Below are positions 44,663 through 52,931 of a DNA stretch of 64,000 nucleotides, one piece after another (the first letter of the stretch is position 1; each line of letters opens with the position of its first letter). The notes under the pieces are model-generated. The model had not been told where the DNA came from and ran no database searches. It saw only the letters and a list, made by a program, of their open reading frames with translations. The position numbers and the translations under genes were made by a program. The stretch lies in NCBI GenBank assembly GCA_946482615.1, contig CAMLSF010000001.1, positions 4,420 to 68,419 on the forward strand, read 5' to 3'. This stretch comes from an uncultured Chromatiaceae bacterium. GTDB taxonomy: Bacteria; Pseudomonadota; Gammaproteobacteria; Enterobacterales; Alteromonadaceae.

Positions 44663-45096
44663 TCAGTAGGCTCACTCTGACGTAGTGGCACCTGCAAGGG
44701 CTGAGTTAAAGCCGCGGCACCATAATCCTGATACACAGACTCAGCGACAGTTTTGGCTTCTGGCTTAAATTTATTTTCAGAATTTTCCGCAGCAGGCGAA
44801 AATTGCTGCACTATTTGCTCAGCCAGGCCGGTTTTGCTGTTGCTGGCCATAGACTGCGCCATCTGACTGTCGTACATATCGCGGAACATCACTTGCTGAT
44901 CGCTGCTGAACATGCCTTCATCGCCGGTCAGCGCATCGCTGGCCGACCGCATATTTTTCAGCACCATTTGCAAAAATAAGGTCTCAAACTGTTCTGCTAC
45001 CTGCTGCAAAGACTCGCTCTCCGACTGGTTTTTACTGATCTGTTGGCTAAACTGGGGGTCAAAGGCCAACTTCTGGCTCATCGCATCGAGTTTCAT
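44659..45096 (-). CDS. flgJ: Rod-binding protein FlgJ without hydrolase domain (lateral system)
   Basis: Rod-capping protein of 145 residues. The N-terminal rod domain is clear (VAEQFETLFLQMVLKNMRSASDALTGDEGMFSSDQQVMFRDMYDSQMAQ). The C-terminal glucosaminidase domain of the 310-residue enteric FlgJ is absent, so cell-wall opening must come from another enzyme. Two bases after flgI. Confidence 0.92.
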   Translation of the reverse strand: MKLDAMSQKLAFDPQFSQQISKNQSESESLQQVAEQFETLFLQMVLKNMRSASDALTGDEGMFSSDQQVMFRDMYDSQMAQSMASNSKTGLAEQIVQQFSPAAENSENKFKPEAKTVAESVYQDYGAAALTQPLQVPLRQSEPTE

Positions 45097-45098
45097 GC

Positions 45099-46202
45099 TT
45101 AGATCACCACCACATCTGCGTCCAGAGCTCCGGCTTTGTCCAATGCCAATAAAATCGACATCAGCTCAGTAGGGGTTGCCCCCAGACTATTAACGGCCTG
45201 AACTATAGTGTCGAGTGAGGTGCCTTCAGGCCAGACCATCATATTGGCGTTTTGTTGGGTCACATCCACACTGCTGTTTTGCAAAGGCAGAGTTTCGCCC
45301 TGGCTAAAGGGCAAAGGCTGACTGGCGCCTTCCTGCTCACTGATAGTAATAGTTAAATTGCCATGACTGACTGCTGCACGTTTCACCCGGACTTCGTCAC
45401 TAATAACCACAGTGCCTGTTCTGCTGTTAAACACCACACGAGGGCGCTGCGAGCCTTCTTCGACTGTTAAATCCTGCAGCATCGCCATAAAAGTGGTGCG
45501 ATTGTCCGCATCGCGTGGGGCACTGATCACTAATTTTGACCAGTTTTCTGCCCGCGCCACTTTAGGACCAAACATCTCGTTAATAGCTGTCACTACGTTG
45601 CGGGCTGTTTTATAGTTCGGTTTTTTCAGGTTCAGCACTAAATCACCGTCCTGCTGCAGATTTTCAATGCTGCGCTCAATAATGGCACCGCCGGGAATAA
45701 TGCCGGCTGTAGGTACGTTGACTGTCACCGAAGAGCCATTTAAACCTTCAGCCTTGATGCCCCCGACCACTAAGTTCCCTTGCGCCAACGCATAGACTTT
45801 GCCGTCCACACCCCGCAGAGGCGTTAACATCAAACTGCCACCATGCAAACTTTTGGCATCGCCCAGCGACATAATAGTCACATCTATGGCCTGGCCCGGA
45901 CTGGCCATAGGCGGCAGAGTGGCTTGAACGGCCACAGCAGCGACGTTTTTAGATTTAGGCAAAGAGGCCTCGTCCAGCTGCACACCAAATTGCTTCAGCA
46001 TATTATTCAGCGACTGGGCGGCAAATTTGATCTGGGCTTTATCGCCTGAACCTGGTAAACCCACCACTAAACCGTATCCGACCAGTTGGTTATCCCGCAC
46101 GCCCTGAATATCAACAATATCCAATAAAGGCCGGGCGGCAGCCTGAGTCTGTTGGCTGAGCAACAACAAAACCACGGGAAGGATCAAACAAAACAAACGC
46201 AT
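45099..46202 (-). CDS. flgI: Flagellar P-ring protein FlgI (lateral system)
   Basis: Periplasmic ring protein, 367 residues, with a signal peptide (LILPVVLLLLSQQTQAA). Nearly invariant motifs: DIVDIQGVRDNQLVGYGLVVGLPGSGDK, NVAAVAVQATLPPMASPGQAIDVT and the end PTELMSILLALDKAGALDADVVVI. Confidence 0.96.
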   Translation of the reverse strand: MRLFCLILPVVLLLLSQQTQAAARPLLDIVDIQGVRDNQLVGYGLVVGLPGSGDKAQIKFAAQSLNNMLKQFGVQLDEASLPKSKNVAAVAVQATLPPMASPGQAIDVTIMSLGDAKSLHGGSLMLTPLRGVDGKVYALAQGNLVVGGIKAEGLNGSSVTVNVPTAGIIPGGAIIERSIENLQQDGDLVLNLKKPNYKTARNVVTAINEMFGPKVARAENWSKLVISAPRDADNRTTFMAMLQDLTVEEGSQRPRVVFNSRTGTVVISDEVRVKRAAVSHGNLTITISEQEGASQPLPFSQGETLPLQNSSVDVTQQNANMMVWPEGTSLDTIVQAVNSLGATPTELMSILLALDKAGALDADVVVI

Positions 46203-46213
46203 AAAGTCACCCG

Positions 46214-46891
46214 TTAAAATAAATTCAGGTACGAAGAAAACAGCTTGGTGATCCAGCCAGGTTCAGCCGCATCGGCCATACTGCCTTTACCGGCATAGGT
46301 AATACGGGCATCTGCAATACGCTGGGAAGAAATACGGTTAGTGACGTCAATATCATCGGGTCGGACTATGCCCTGCAGCCGAATGTATTCATCACCCTGA
46401 TTCAGTTTGATCCACTTCTCGCCACGTATGGTTAAAGAGCCATTGGGCAACACTTCAGTGACCCGGACTGTAATAGCACCACGCAAAAAATTCTGCTGAC
46501 TGGCGCTGCTTTCACCTTCAAAGTTCTGTCCATTACGCAGTTGCATCGCCAGATCCGATACATTGGCATTGCCCAATAAAGGCACCCCCATATTGATATC
46601 TGTACTGCGATCGATGGCGCTATCTGCACTTTTACTGGATTGAGTCCGTTCGTTCAGCTCCACCGTCAGAATATCACCCACTCTGTAGGCTCTTTTGTCT
46701 TCAAATAAAGTGAACATATAAGAGTCAGCATACAGGCTGCCGTCACTGGCTGGCTCTGCCTGCTGACTGACCAGAGGATTTGCGGCACCACGTTCCCAAT
46801 CTGCATCATCGGCCAGAGGGCTGTCAGGTTTAGAGCTGCAGGCCGTCAGGCTAAATAAGATAAACACCAGAAGAAAACGTAGCATAGTCAA
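46214..46891 (-). CDS. flgH: Flagellar L-ring lipoprotein FlgH (lateral system)
   Basis: Outer-membrane ring, 225 residues. Lipobox LTAC with Cys near residue 18. Family motifs LFEDKRAYRVGDILTVELNERTQSSKSAD, GEKWIKLNQGDEYIRLQGIVRPDDI and AYAGKG-like ITYAGKGSMADA with the ending GWITKLFSSYLNLF. Confidence 0.96.
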   Translation of the reverse strand: MTMLRFLLVFILFSLTACSSKPDSPLADDADWERGAANPLVSQQAEPASDGSLYADSYMFTLFEDKRAYRVGDILTVELNERTQSSKSADSAIDRSTDINMGVPLLGNANVSDLAMQLRNGQNFEGESSASQQNFLRGAITVRVTEVLPNGSLTIRGEKWIKLNQGDEYIRLQGIVRPDDIDVTNRISSQRIADARITYAGKGSMADAAEPGWITKLFSSYLNLF

Positions 46892-46895
46892 CCCC

Positions 46896-47681
46896 TTACA
46901 TGCTTTGGCTGATAAAGTTCAGCATATCGTCAGCCGCAGTCACCACTTTGGCGTTCATTTCATAAGCCCGTTGCACTGCAATCATATTGACCATTTCGTC
47001 AACCACACTGACGTTAGAGCCTTCCAGCGTGTACTGCTGCAACTTGCCCAAAGCTTCTTCACCCGGTATACCTTCCACCGCTTCACCTGAAGCCGCAGTA
47101 GCGCGGTACAAGTTACCGCCCAGCACTTCCAGGCCAGCCGGATTCACGAAGTTGACTGTTAAAATCTGCCCCAATTCCTGCAGCTCGTCCTGACCAGCAA
47201 TTTTTGCTGTCACAGTACCGTCCGTCCCTATAGTGACTTTGGTCGCATCAGGGGGGATCACCAGGTTTTGCGCCAGAGGTAAACCATTGGCATTGGTAAT
47301 TAACCCCTCAGAGTTCAGATGAAACTGGCCATTGCGCGAATAGAGTAATTCACCATCTGTGTTTTCAATCTGGAAAAAGCCCTGACCATCAATGGCGACA
47401 TCCATCTGGTTGCCTGTAGTCTCAGCACTGCCATCGGTAAAAATTTTCTGAGTACCATTCACCCGCACACCAGTACCAACCTGAATACCGGACGGCACCT
47501 GATTGAGTTCATCGGCTTGAGTACCAGGCTGACGTTGTATCTGGTAAAACAAATCTTCAAACACCACCCGGTCTTTTTTAAAGCCGACAGTGTTGACGTT
47601 GGCCAGGTTGTTGGAAATAGTGGTCATGCGCATATCCTGCGCTGCTAAACCTGTTTTACTAACCCATAAAGCTGAATTCAT
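46896..47681 (-). CDS. flgG: Distal rod protein FlgG (lateral system)
   Basis: 261 residues, the length of FlgG. N-terminal SALWVSKTGLAAQDMRMTTISNNLANVNTVGFK, the rod segment DLFYQIQRQPG, and the C-terminal VSVVDEMVNMIAVQRAYEMNAKVVTAADDML are the standard marks of this rod protein. Confidence 0.97.
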   Translation of the reverse strand: MNSALWVSKTGLAAQDMRMTTISNNLANVNTVGFKKDRVVFEDLFYQIQRQPGTQADELNQVPSGIQVGTGVRVNGTQKIFTDGSAETTGNQMDVAIDGQGFFQIENTDGELLYSRNGQFHLNSEGLITNANGLPLAQNLVIPPDATKVTIGTDGTVTAKIAGQDELQELGQILTVNFVNPAGLEVLGGNLYRATAASGEAVEGIPGEEALGKLQQYTLEGSNVSVVDEMVNMIAVQRAYEMNAKVVTAADDMLNFISQSM

Positions 47682-47694
47682 TCCTGTGATCCTC

Positions 47695-48423
47695 TTAACC
47701 GCTAATCAGTTTGTTGCCGGATACGGCCAGTTCATCTGCTGTTTTCATCATCTTGATGTTCAGTTCAAACTGACGGCTGATATTCATGGTATTGACCATC
47801 TCTTCGACGGCATTGACGTTGGAGCCTTCCAGTACACCGGATCTCAGACTGATGTTTTCGGCCTGATCCAAAGGTTCGCCATCCACAGCGCGGAATAAAC
47901 CGTCCGCACCTTTGACCATCACCACATTGTCCGAGTCCACCAGCTTGATGCGCTCCTGCTGTTCAATCACACCACCACCTACAGGTAACAGGTTTAAGGT
48001 ACCGTCAGGGCTGATATCAATATCGCCAAACTCTGGTAACTGAATAGCGGCGGCACCTCCCATCACAGCAAAACCATTGACGGTCAGTTCACCATTGGCA
48101 CCCACCTGCAACTCACCAGAGCGGGTATAAGCTTCATTACCATTGGCATCCTGCACTGCAATAAAACCTTTATCGCTGACCGCTACATCCAGATCGCGAC
48201 CGGTTTCCATCATGGCACCAGCCTGCAGATCGGTAGCGACAGGCATAAGCTGTGCCTGAAAACGGGTGCGGTAACCTTCGCCTGTGATTTGCAGCGATTT
48301 GGCTTGCTCCATATCGGCTTTAAAACCAACAGTGTTGACGTTCGCCAGGTTGTTCGCCGTGATACGAAGCGCGGTTTGAGCCAGTTCAGCCCCTGATACT
48401 GCGGTGTGGATCAAACGTTCCAT
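47695..48423 (-). CDS. flgF: Proximal rod protein FlgF (lateral system)
   Basis: 242 residues with N-terminal SGAELAQTALRITANNLANVNTVGFKADMEQAK and C-terminal SNVNAVEEMVNTMNISRQFELNIKMMKTADE, as in FlgF. Between flgE and flgG. Confidence 0.95.
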   Translation of the reverse strand: MERLIHTAVSGAELAQTALRITANNLANVNTVGFKADMEQAKSLQITGEGYRTRFQAQLMPVATDLQAGAMMETGRDLDVAVSDKGFIAVQDANGNEAYTRSGELQVGANGELTVNGFAVMGGAAAIQLPEFGDIDISPDGTLNLLPVGGGVIEQQERIKLVDSDNVVMVKGADGLFRAVDGEPLDQAENISLRSGVLEGSNVNAVEEMVNTMNISRQFELNIKMMKTADELAVSGNKLISG

Positions 48424-48442
48424 AACCTAATCCTCTGAGCCC

Positions 48443-49783
48443 TTACACAGCGTTAAACAGCACTTGCATCATTTCATCTGCAGTACTGATGGTTTTGGCG
48501 TTGGCCTGATAACTTTGCTGGAAGGACATCAAATCAACCAGTTGCTTACTGATATCGACGTTTGAGCCCATATAAGAGCCGGCCAGAATGGCACCAAAGC
48601 TGCCTTCCGAAGGCACACCAATCAACGCCTCACCGGATTTTTGGCTGGCATACCAGGTGGTGTTATTGGCGCTTTCCAACCCTTGTGGATTGGCAAAGTT
48701 AGCCAAAGCGATCTGGCCTTGTAATTTCACTTCGCCGTTCGAGAAGGTGGCATACACTTCACCATTTTCAGCCACGGCCACACCACTGAATTCACCTGAG
48801 GTATACCCATCAGGTTTGTTTTCATATAAACCAAAAGCAGAACCAAACTGAGTGCTCTTTACCAAGTCCAGTTTGATATTCATCGCCTCCGCGCCATTAG
48901 TGGGTGCAAAAGAAAAATTCAGTTCACGTTTATTGGCAGGGTCAGTGACGTTGTTATCTAAAGGAGGAGTCGTTCCGTCCAAAGGTAATAATTGTCCTTT
49001 ACCATCAAAGGTCATCCGCACCACATGGGCGGTATCCAGATTCCCTTCACTGTCTTTAGCCACAATCTCATTAGTACCAGCGGCAAGACCAAAAGCTGCT
49101 GCATCCAGTGGTTTGCCATCCATGTAATAAGTCACATCCCACTGATTTGCACCGGCATGGTTAAAATACTGAGTTAAGGTATGGCTGTTACCTAAAGAGT
49201 CAAACACTTCACTGGACTGGGAGTAGCTAAAAGCAGTGCCATCTTTTGGATCAAAAGCGACTAAAGGTACTGCGGTCTGATCAGGCAGTGGAATCACATC
49301 ACTACCCGAATTCAGGTTCAGTGAAAAGTTAATATTGCTGGAAGCTTTAGCCGGAATATTTCCTGCTTCAATTTTCAGATCAGTTAACAAACCCGGGACT
49401 AAATTGCCCTGATCATCAATGCCATAGCCCTGCAATTTATCGCCATTGTTGGTGATGATGCTGCGGTCACTGCCATCCATTTTAAACTGACCCGCCTGGG
49501 TGTAGGCCAGACGACCATTTTCAGAGATGATAAAAAAGCCTTTACCAGTGATAGCTAAATCCAGACTTTGGCCTGTTCCCACCAGATTGCCGGCTTTTTC
49601 AAAGTTTTCGCTGGTGGCGGATACATTGACACCACTGCGCTGACCGCCGCTGTACAAGGCAGAAAATTCCGTACTGGTGGTTTTATAGCCTGCAGTACCG
49701 GCGTTAGCTATATTGTTTGATGTCACTTCCAGTGCTTTTTGGGTCGAACTTAAGCCACTCAGGCCAATACTAAACATCGACAT
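48443..49783 (-). CDS. flgE: Hook protein FlgE (lateral system)
   Basis: Universal-joint hook subunit, 446 residues. N-terminus SIGLSGLSSTQKALEVTSNNIANAGTAGYKT, central beta domains (VFDSLGNSHTLTQYF) and C-terminus ISKQLVDLMSFQQSYQANAKTISTADEMMQVL are typical. Confidence 0.97.
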   Translation of the reverse strand: MSMFSIGLSGLSSTQKALEVTSNNIANAGTAGYKTTSTEFSALYSGGQRSGVNVSATSENFEKAGNLVGTGQSLDLAITGKGFFIISENGRLAYTQAGQFKMDGSDRSIITNNGDKLQGYGIDDQGNLVPGLLTDLKIEAGNIPAKASSNINFSLNLNSGSDVIPLPDQTAVPLVAFDPKDGTAFSYSQSSEVFDSLGNSHTLTQYFNHAGANQWDVTYYMDGKPLDAAAFGLAAGTNEIVAKDSEGNLDTAHVVRMTFDGKGQLLPLDGTTPPLDNNVTDPANKRELNFSFAPTNGAEAMNIKLDLVKSTQFGSAFGLYENKPDGYTSGEFSGVAVAENGEVYATFSNGEVKLQGQIALANFANPQGLESANNTTWYASQKSGEALIGVPSEGSFGAILAGSYMGSNVDISKQLVDLMSFQQSYQANAKTISTADEMMQVLFNAV

Positions 49784-49794
49784 TATGCGGTTCC

Positions 49795-50472
49795 TTAACT
49801 CTGAGTTGTTTTAGACAACTGGTTGATATCAAAAAGGTAATGATTACCTAAGCCATTGACTTGCAGGATGATGTCGTCCGGGCCTGTGCCGACAGAGACC
49901 CGCTCTACTTCATTGGTCAGGTAAGTAGGTACTTGCTGTTTAGTGGTATTGAGCTGCACTTCAGCCTGGATACTGTAGGCACCAGCTTCCTGCTGTGGAA
50001 ACGCAAAACGCACTGTGCCTATGGCTGGGTTGTCCAGTGTAATTTCGTCAGCCAAAGTGCCTTTACTGTCATATAAACGCACAACAACTCTGTCTACCTT
50101 GGCCCCGAGGTTAATAGCGCCTTCAACCTTATCCGCTTCTTCCAGCGATACTGTGTCGGCTTTGACATCGACTTTCTGGCCGACCAGACTGGTCGCTTCC
50201 ATCGCCTGCATGCTTTGCATGTATTTGATTTGCTGGCCGGACTGAATATTGAGGTTTTCTAAACTCTCCACACTGCTAAATTCTGCCAGTTGGCTGACAT
50301 ACTCTGTGCCATCCATGGGATTTAACGGGTTCTGATTACTTATTTGTGCCACCAGCAATTCCAGAAACATGCTGGATAAGCCAGCTGCGTCGGTTTTGCC
50401 ATTGCTGGCGATCTGGTCACTTTGTGCTGTGTTACGTACAGCTGAATTGTTATCCACTGCCGACATAGTCAA
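49795..50472 (-). CDS. flgD: Hook-cap protein FlgD (lateral system)
   Basis: Scaffold for hook growth, 225 residues. The N-terminal part LSSMFLELLVAQISNQNPLNPMDGTEYVSQLAEFSSVE is the conserved FlgD core; the C-terminal half is the beta domain (VVRLYDSKGTLADEITL). Confidence 0.95.
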   Translation of the reverse strand: MTMSAVDNNSAVRNTAQSDQIASNGKTDAAGLSSMFLELLVAQISNQNPLNPMDGTEYVSQLAEFSSVESLENLNIQSGQQIKYMQSMQAMEATSLVGQKVDVKADTVSLEEADKVEGAINLGAKVDRVVVRLYDSKGTLADEITLDNPAIGTVRFAFPQQEAGAYSIQAEVQLNTTKQQVPTYLTNEVERVSVGTGPDDIILQVNGLGNHYLFDINQLSKTTQS

Positions 50473-50476
50473 TTCC

Positions 50477-50893
50477 TTATTGGCCCAGCTTCAGCAAACT
50501 TTGCTGCATGCTGGAGACTCGGTTCATTACTTCCACAGAGGTCTGGAAAGCGCGGGAAGCAGACATCATGTCAGCCATTTCAGCCACAGGGTTGACGTTG
50601 GAATAAAACACCATGCCATCTGCATTGGCTATAGGGTTATTGGGTTCAAAACGTTGTTCTACTGTGCGGTCTGACTTCACTACGCCCAGGGTTTGTACCT
50701 GAGCCGACATAGACCTGTTATCAAAATCCTGAGTGTATAAAGCGGAAAACACTGGCTTGGTGGCGCGATAAGCTTCAGCTTCACTGGAAGCTGCAGTGTC
50801 CGCGTTGGCTAAATTGGAAGCGACAGTATCCAGACGCATCACCTGAGCCCGCATCGCGCTGCCGCCTATGTCATAAATAGCAGAAAAAGACAT
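50477..50893 (-). CDS. flgC: Proximal rod protein FlgC (lateral system)
   Basis: 138 residues. IYDIGGSAMRAQVMRLDTVASNLANADTAASSEAEAYRATKPVFSA and NPVAEMADMMSASRAFQTSVEVMN are the expected N- and C-terminal motifs. Confidence 0.95.
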   Translation of the reverse strand: MSFSAIYDIGGSAMRAQVMRLDTVASNLANADTAASSEAEAYRATKPVFSALYTQDFDNRSMSAQVQTLGVVKSDRTVEQRFEPNNPIANADGMVFYSNVNPVAEMADMMSASRAFQTSVEVMNRVSSMQQSLLKLGQ

Positions 50894-50895
50894 GC

Positions 50896-51270
50896 TTATT
50901 CTCCCTTAATGGCTTTGTGCAAGCCGTTAATTTTCATATTCAGAAAGGTCAGGCTGGTTTGAAAATCCATACTGTTGGCGGCGAAATTGGCCTGTTCTAC
51001 GCTGAGTTCCGCTGTGTTGCCATCGGCTGACGGCTGAAAAGGCACGCGGTATTTCAGTTCATCACGCACATCAGATGCGTTCATACTGGCACCATAAGAG
51101 CTGGTTAAATCCGACTCAATATTTTGCAGAATGCTTTGATAATCCAGATCCCGGGCCTTAAAACCAGGCGTGTCGACATTGGCCAGATTGCCTGAGATAA
51201 TCTCGGCTCTGTCGAGGCGAAGTTGCAGTGAAAACGGATGTACACCTAAAGCTTTGTTAAAAAATTCCAT
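50896..51270 (-). CDS. flgB: Proximal rod protein FlgB (lateral system)
   Basis: 124 residues; RAEIISGNLANVDTPGFKARDLDYQSIL and VEQANFAANSMDFQTSLTFLNMKINGLHKAIKGE mark FlgB. First gene of the flgB-flgL unit, with a -24/-12 box about 40 bases upstream. Confidence 0.95.
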   Translation of the reverse strand: MEFFNKALGVHPFSLQLRLDRAEIISGNLANVDTPGFKARDLDYQSILQNIESDLTSSYGASMNASDVRDELKYRVPFQPSADGNTAELSVEQANFAANSMDFQTSLTFLNMKINGLHKAIKGE

Positions 51271-51309
51271 CTGAGTGCTCTGTGAATGCAGCAGTAGTGG
51301 TGATGGAGG

Positions 51310-51325
51310 TACAAGCTTTATGCCA
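51310..51325 (-). promoter_or_regulatory. Sigma-54-like promoter upstream of flgB
   Basis: Minus strand TGGCATAAAGCTTGTA fits TGGCAC-N5-TTGCA with two mismatches (the -12 GC is GT). About 40 bases before flgB, in the 78-base gap shared with divergent flgA. Confidence 0.55.
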
Positions 51326-51348
51326 TCATTAAAAGGCTATATAATTTA

Positions 51349-52107
51349 ATGACTTACACTAAAAGCATCGCAAATCCGGCCCTAAGGGCGGAAGTCCTGC
51401 TTCCGCTACGGAAGTGGTTAGTTTTCCTCCTGTTGTGTGTTCCGGCCGCCACTTTTGCCAATGCACAGCTGGAGCAACAGATCCGTTCCCATATCAGTGC
51501 TGAAGTCCAAAACTTTGCCCGTCAACTGGGTGCAAAAGGCCCGATCAAGCAGGAACTGGAGTTAAGTCTGCCTGGTGGTTTAACTAAATATGGCCGCTGC
51601 GCTAAGCTCGATATCAGCCGCAGCAACAGTCAGCAAGCGCCCTGGGGTCGGGTCAGCTACAGCTTAAACTGCAAAGATAAAACCAGCTGGCAAAGCAGAG
51701 TGACAGCCAAAGTCAAAGTCTGGTTGCCTGTAGTGGTTGCAAATCAGGCGATTCAAAAAAACGAGCTGTTGACCGAAGCCATGCTGGGCACCCGCCTGAC
51801 CGAACTGACACAGTCTAAACTCAGTATTGAATTAAACCCCGCCGCTTTAGCAGGCATGCAGACCAAACGCCGTATTCAGGCAGGGCAAGTGATCAGCCGT
51901 CATCTGTTGGAGCATAAACTGCTGGTGGAAAAAGGCAGCCATGTGATCATCAGGGTGCAAACTCAGGGTTTTGAAGCCAGCACCAAAGGCGTAGCTTTAG
52001 AAAACGGCCAATTAGGTCAGCGTATTAAGGTACAGAATTTAAGCTCTGGTACTGTGCTCGAAGCCGATGTAGTGGCTGAAGCCACAGTACAAAGTATTTT
52101 TAAATAG
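51349..52107 (+). CDS. flgA: P-ring assembly chaperone FlgA (lateral system)
   Basis: Periplasmic chaperone for FlgI, 252 residues. A signal helix (KWLVFLLLCVPAATFANA) lies about 22 residues in; the SAF-type C-terminal domain carries AIQKNELLTEAMLGTRLTELT and TKRRIQAGQVISRHLLEHKLLVEKGSHVII, typical of FlgA. The first 22 residues are unusual: their codons include a REP-like palindrome (51388-51406), read in frame. The ATG at 51349 is the only credible start. Confidence 0.88.
   Translation: MTYTKSIANPALRAEVLLPLRKWLVFLLLCVPAATFANAQLEQQIRSHISAEVQNFARQLGAKGPIKQELELSLPGGLTKYGRCAKLDISRSNSQQAPWGRVSYSLNCKDKTSWQSRVTAKVKVWLPVVVANQAIQKNELLTEAMLGTRLTELTQSKLSIELNPAALAGMQTKRRIQAGQVISRHLLEHKLLVEKGSHVIIRVQTQGFEASTKGVALENGQLGQRIKVQNLSSGTVLEADVVAEATVQSIFK
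51374..51418. repeat. REP-like palindrome inside the start of flgA
   Basis: GCGGAAG TCCTG CTTCCGC (51388-51406), followed by a half copy (CGGAAG, 51409-51414). Related by its CTTCCGC core to the palindrome at 38462-38493. Confidence 0.5.
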
Positions 52108-52110
52108 GAT

Positions 52111-52139
52111 TAAAGTTTCTGCCTAAAGCTGTCGCTTAA
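52111..52139 (+). promoter_or_regulatory. Sigma-28-like promoter of flgM
   Basis: TAAAGTTT is a perfect match to the enteric sigma-28 -35 element; 12 bases later GTCGCTTA is a partial match to GCCGATAA. The same layout precedes lafA. A perfect 14-base palindrome (CGGATCATGATCCG, 52160-52173) lies in the leader before the flgM ribosome site. Confidence 0.65.
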
Positions 52140-52190
52140 CAAAGATAGCAGCAGAATTTCGGATCATGATCCGGCAATCAGGTAACTATC

Positions 52191-52478
52191 ATGGTAAAAA
52201 TTGACCATTACAGTCAGGTGCAACCCCTGATCAAAACTGACCAGCAAGGCCAGAGCAGTCAGACCAAAACCGCTACTGCAGTGACTCAGCCTGCAGAAGC
52301 GCAAGCCTCAATCAGCAGCACCACTCAGGCAGTGCAACAGGCCTTTGAGCAGTTGCAGCAACAAAGCGAAGTGGATTTAGACAAAGTCGCCAAAATTAAA
52401 CTGGCCTTGTCTGAAGGCTCACTGCAACTGGATGATGACCTGTTAGTGCAAGCTATGCTGGATTTCCATAAAAAATGA
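52191..52478 (+). CDS. flgM: Anti-sigma-28 factor FlgM (lateral system)
   Basis: 95 residues. The unstructured N-terminal part is S/T/Q-rich; the C-terminal FliA-binding part reads EVDLDKVAKIKLALSEGSLQLDDDLLVQAMLDF, as in FlgM. It holds LafS inactive until exported through the finished hook. AGGTAA site; stop overlaps flgN by 4 bases. Confidence 0.94.
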   Translation: MVKIDHYSQVQPLIKTDQQGQSSQTKTATAVTQPAEAQASISSTTQAVQQAFEQLQQQSEVDLDKVAKIKLALSEGSLQLDDDLLVQAMLDFHKK

Positions 52479-52909
52479 ATCAGACGGCTCTGAAGCATAT
52501 TATTGCCGGGCTGCAACATGATGCGGATCTGCTGCAACAGCTTAGCCCTATGCTGCAAAAACAGTATGTGTTGATGAGCATGCGTCAGAGCAGCGAACTG
52601 GAACAGTTAAATCAAAAAGCCGCCATGCTGCTGGAACAGTTACAGCGCAATGCAACAGAACGTTATCAGGCGATGAGCGTACTGCAGTTACAACCCACAG
52701 AACAAGGTTTTGAGCGCTTATTGTCTTCTTTACCGGAAAAAATCCGCGAGGCCAGCCAACAATTGCTAAACAAAGTGCAACGTCACACTGAACTTTGCCA
52801 GCAATTGAATCAGAAAAACGGCGAACTTCTGGCTCACCAGCGCCAATTGATGCAAAACCTGCTGGGAATGGACAATAAAACCAGCTATCCGGATATGCCG
52901 TTGGGTTAA
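52475..52909 (+). CDS. flgN: Export chaperone FlgN (lateral system)
   Basis: 144-residue helical protein in the FlgN slot after flgM; chaperone of FlgK and FlgL. Visible features are the helical LQHDADLLQQLSPMLQKQYVLM and SSELEQLNQKAAMLLEQLQ segments common to FlgN. Weak sequence identity is normal for the family; the position supports it. A small AACCC-TGA-GGGTT hairpin follows the stop. Confidence 0.88.
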   Translation: MNQTALKHIIAGLQHDADLLQQLSPMLQKQYVLMSMRQSSELEQLNQKAAMLLEQLQRNATERYQAMSVLQLQPTEQGFERLLSSLPEKIREASQQLLNKVQRHTELCQQLNQKNGELLAHQRQLMQNLLGMDNKTSYPDMPLG

Positions 52910-52931
52910 ACCCTGAGGGTTCTTCAACTCT

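Noticed and set aside
51338..51346. TATAAT-like box as a sigma-70 promoter of flgA
   Set aside because: It ends 3 bases before the only workable ATG, so a transcript from it would start inside the coding region.
18786..52909. Lateral flagellar cluster as a recently acquired genomic island
   Set aside because: No integrase, direct repeats or tRNA at its borders, and codon and residue usage (Q-rich) match the flanks.
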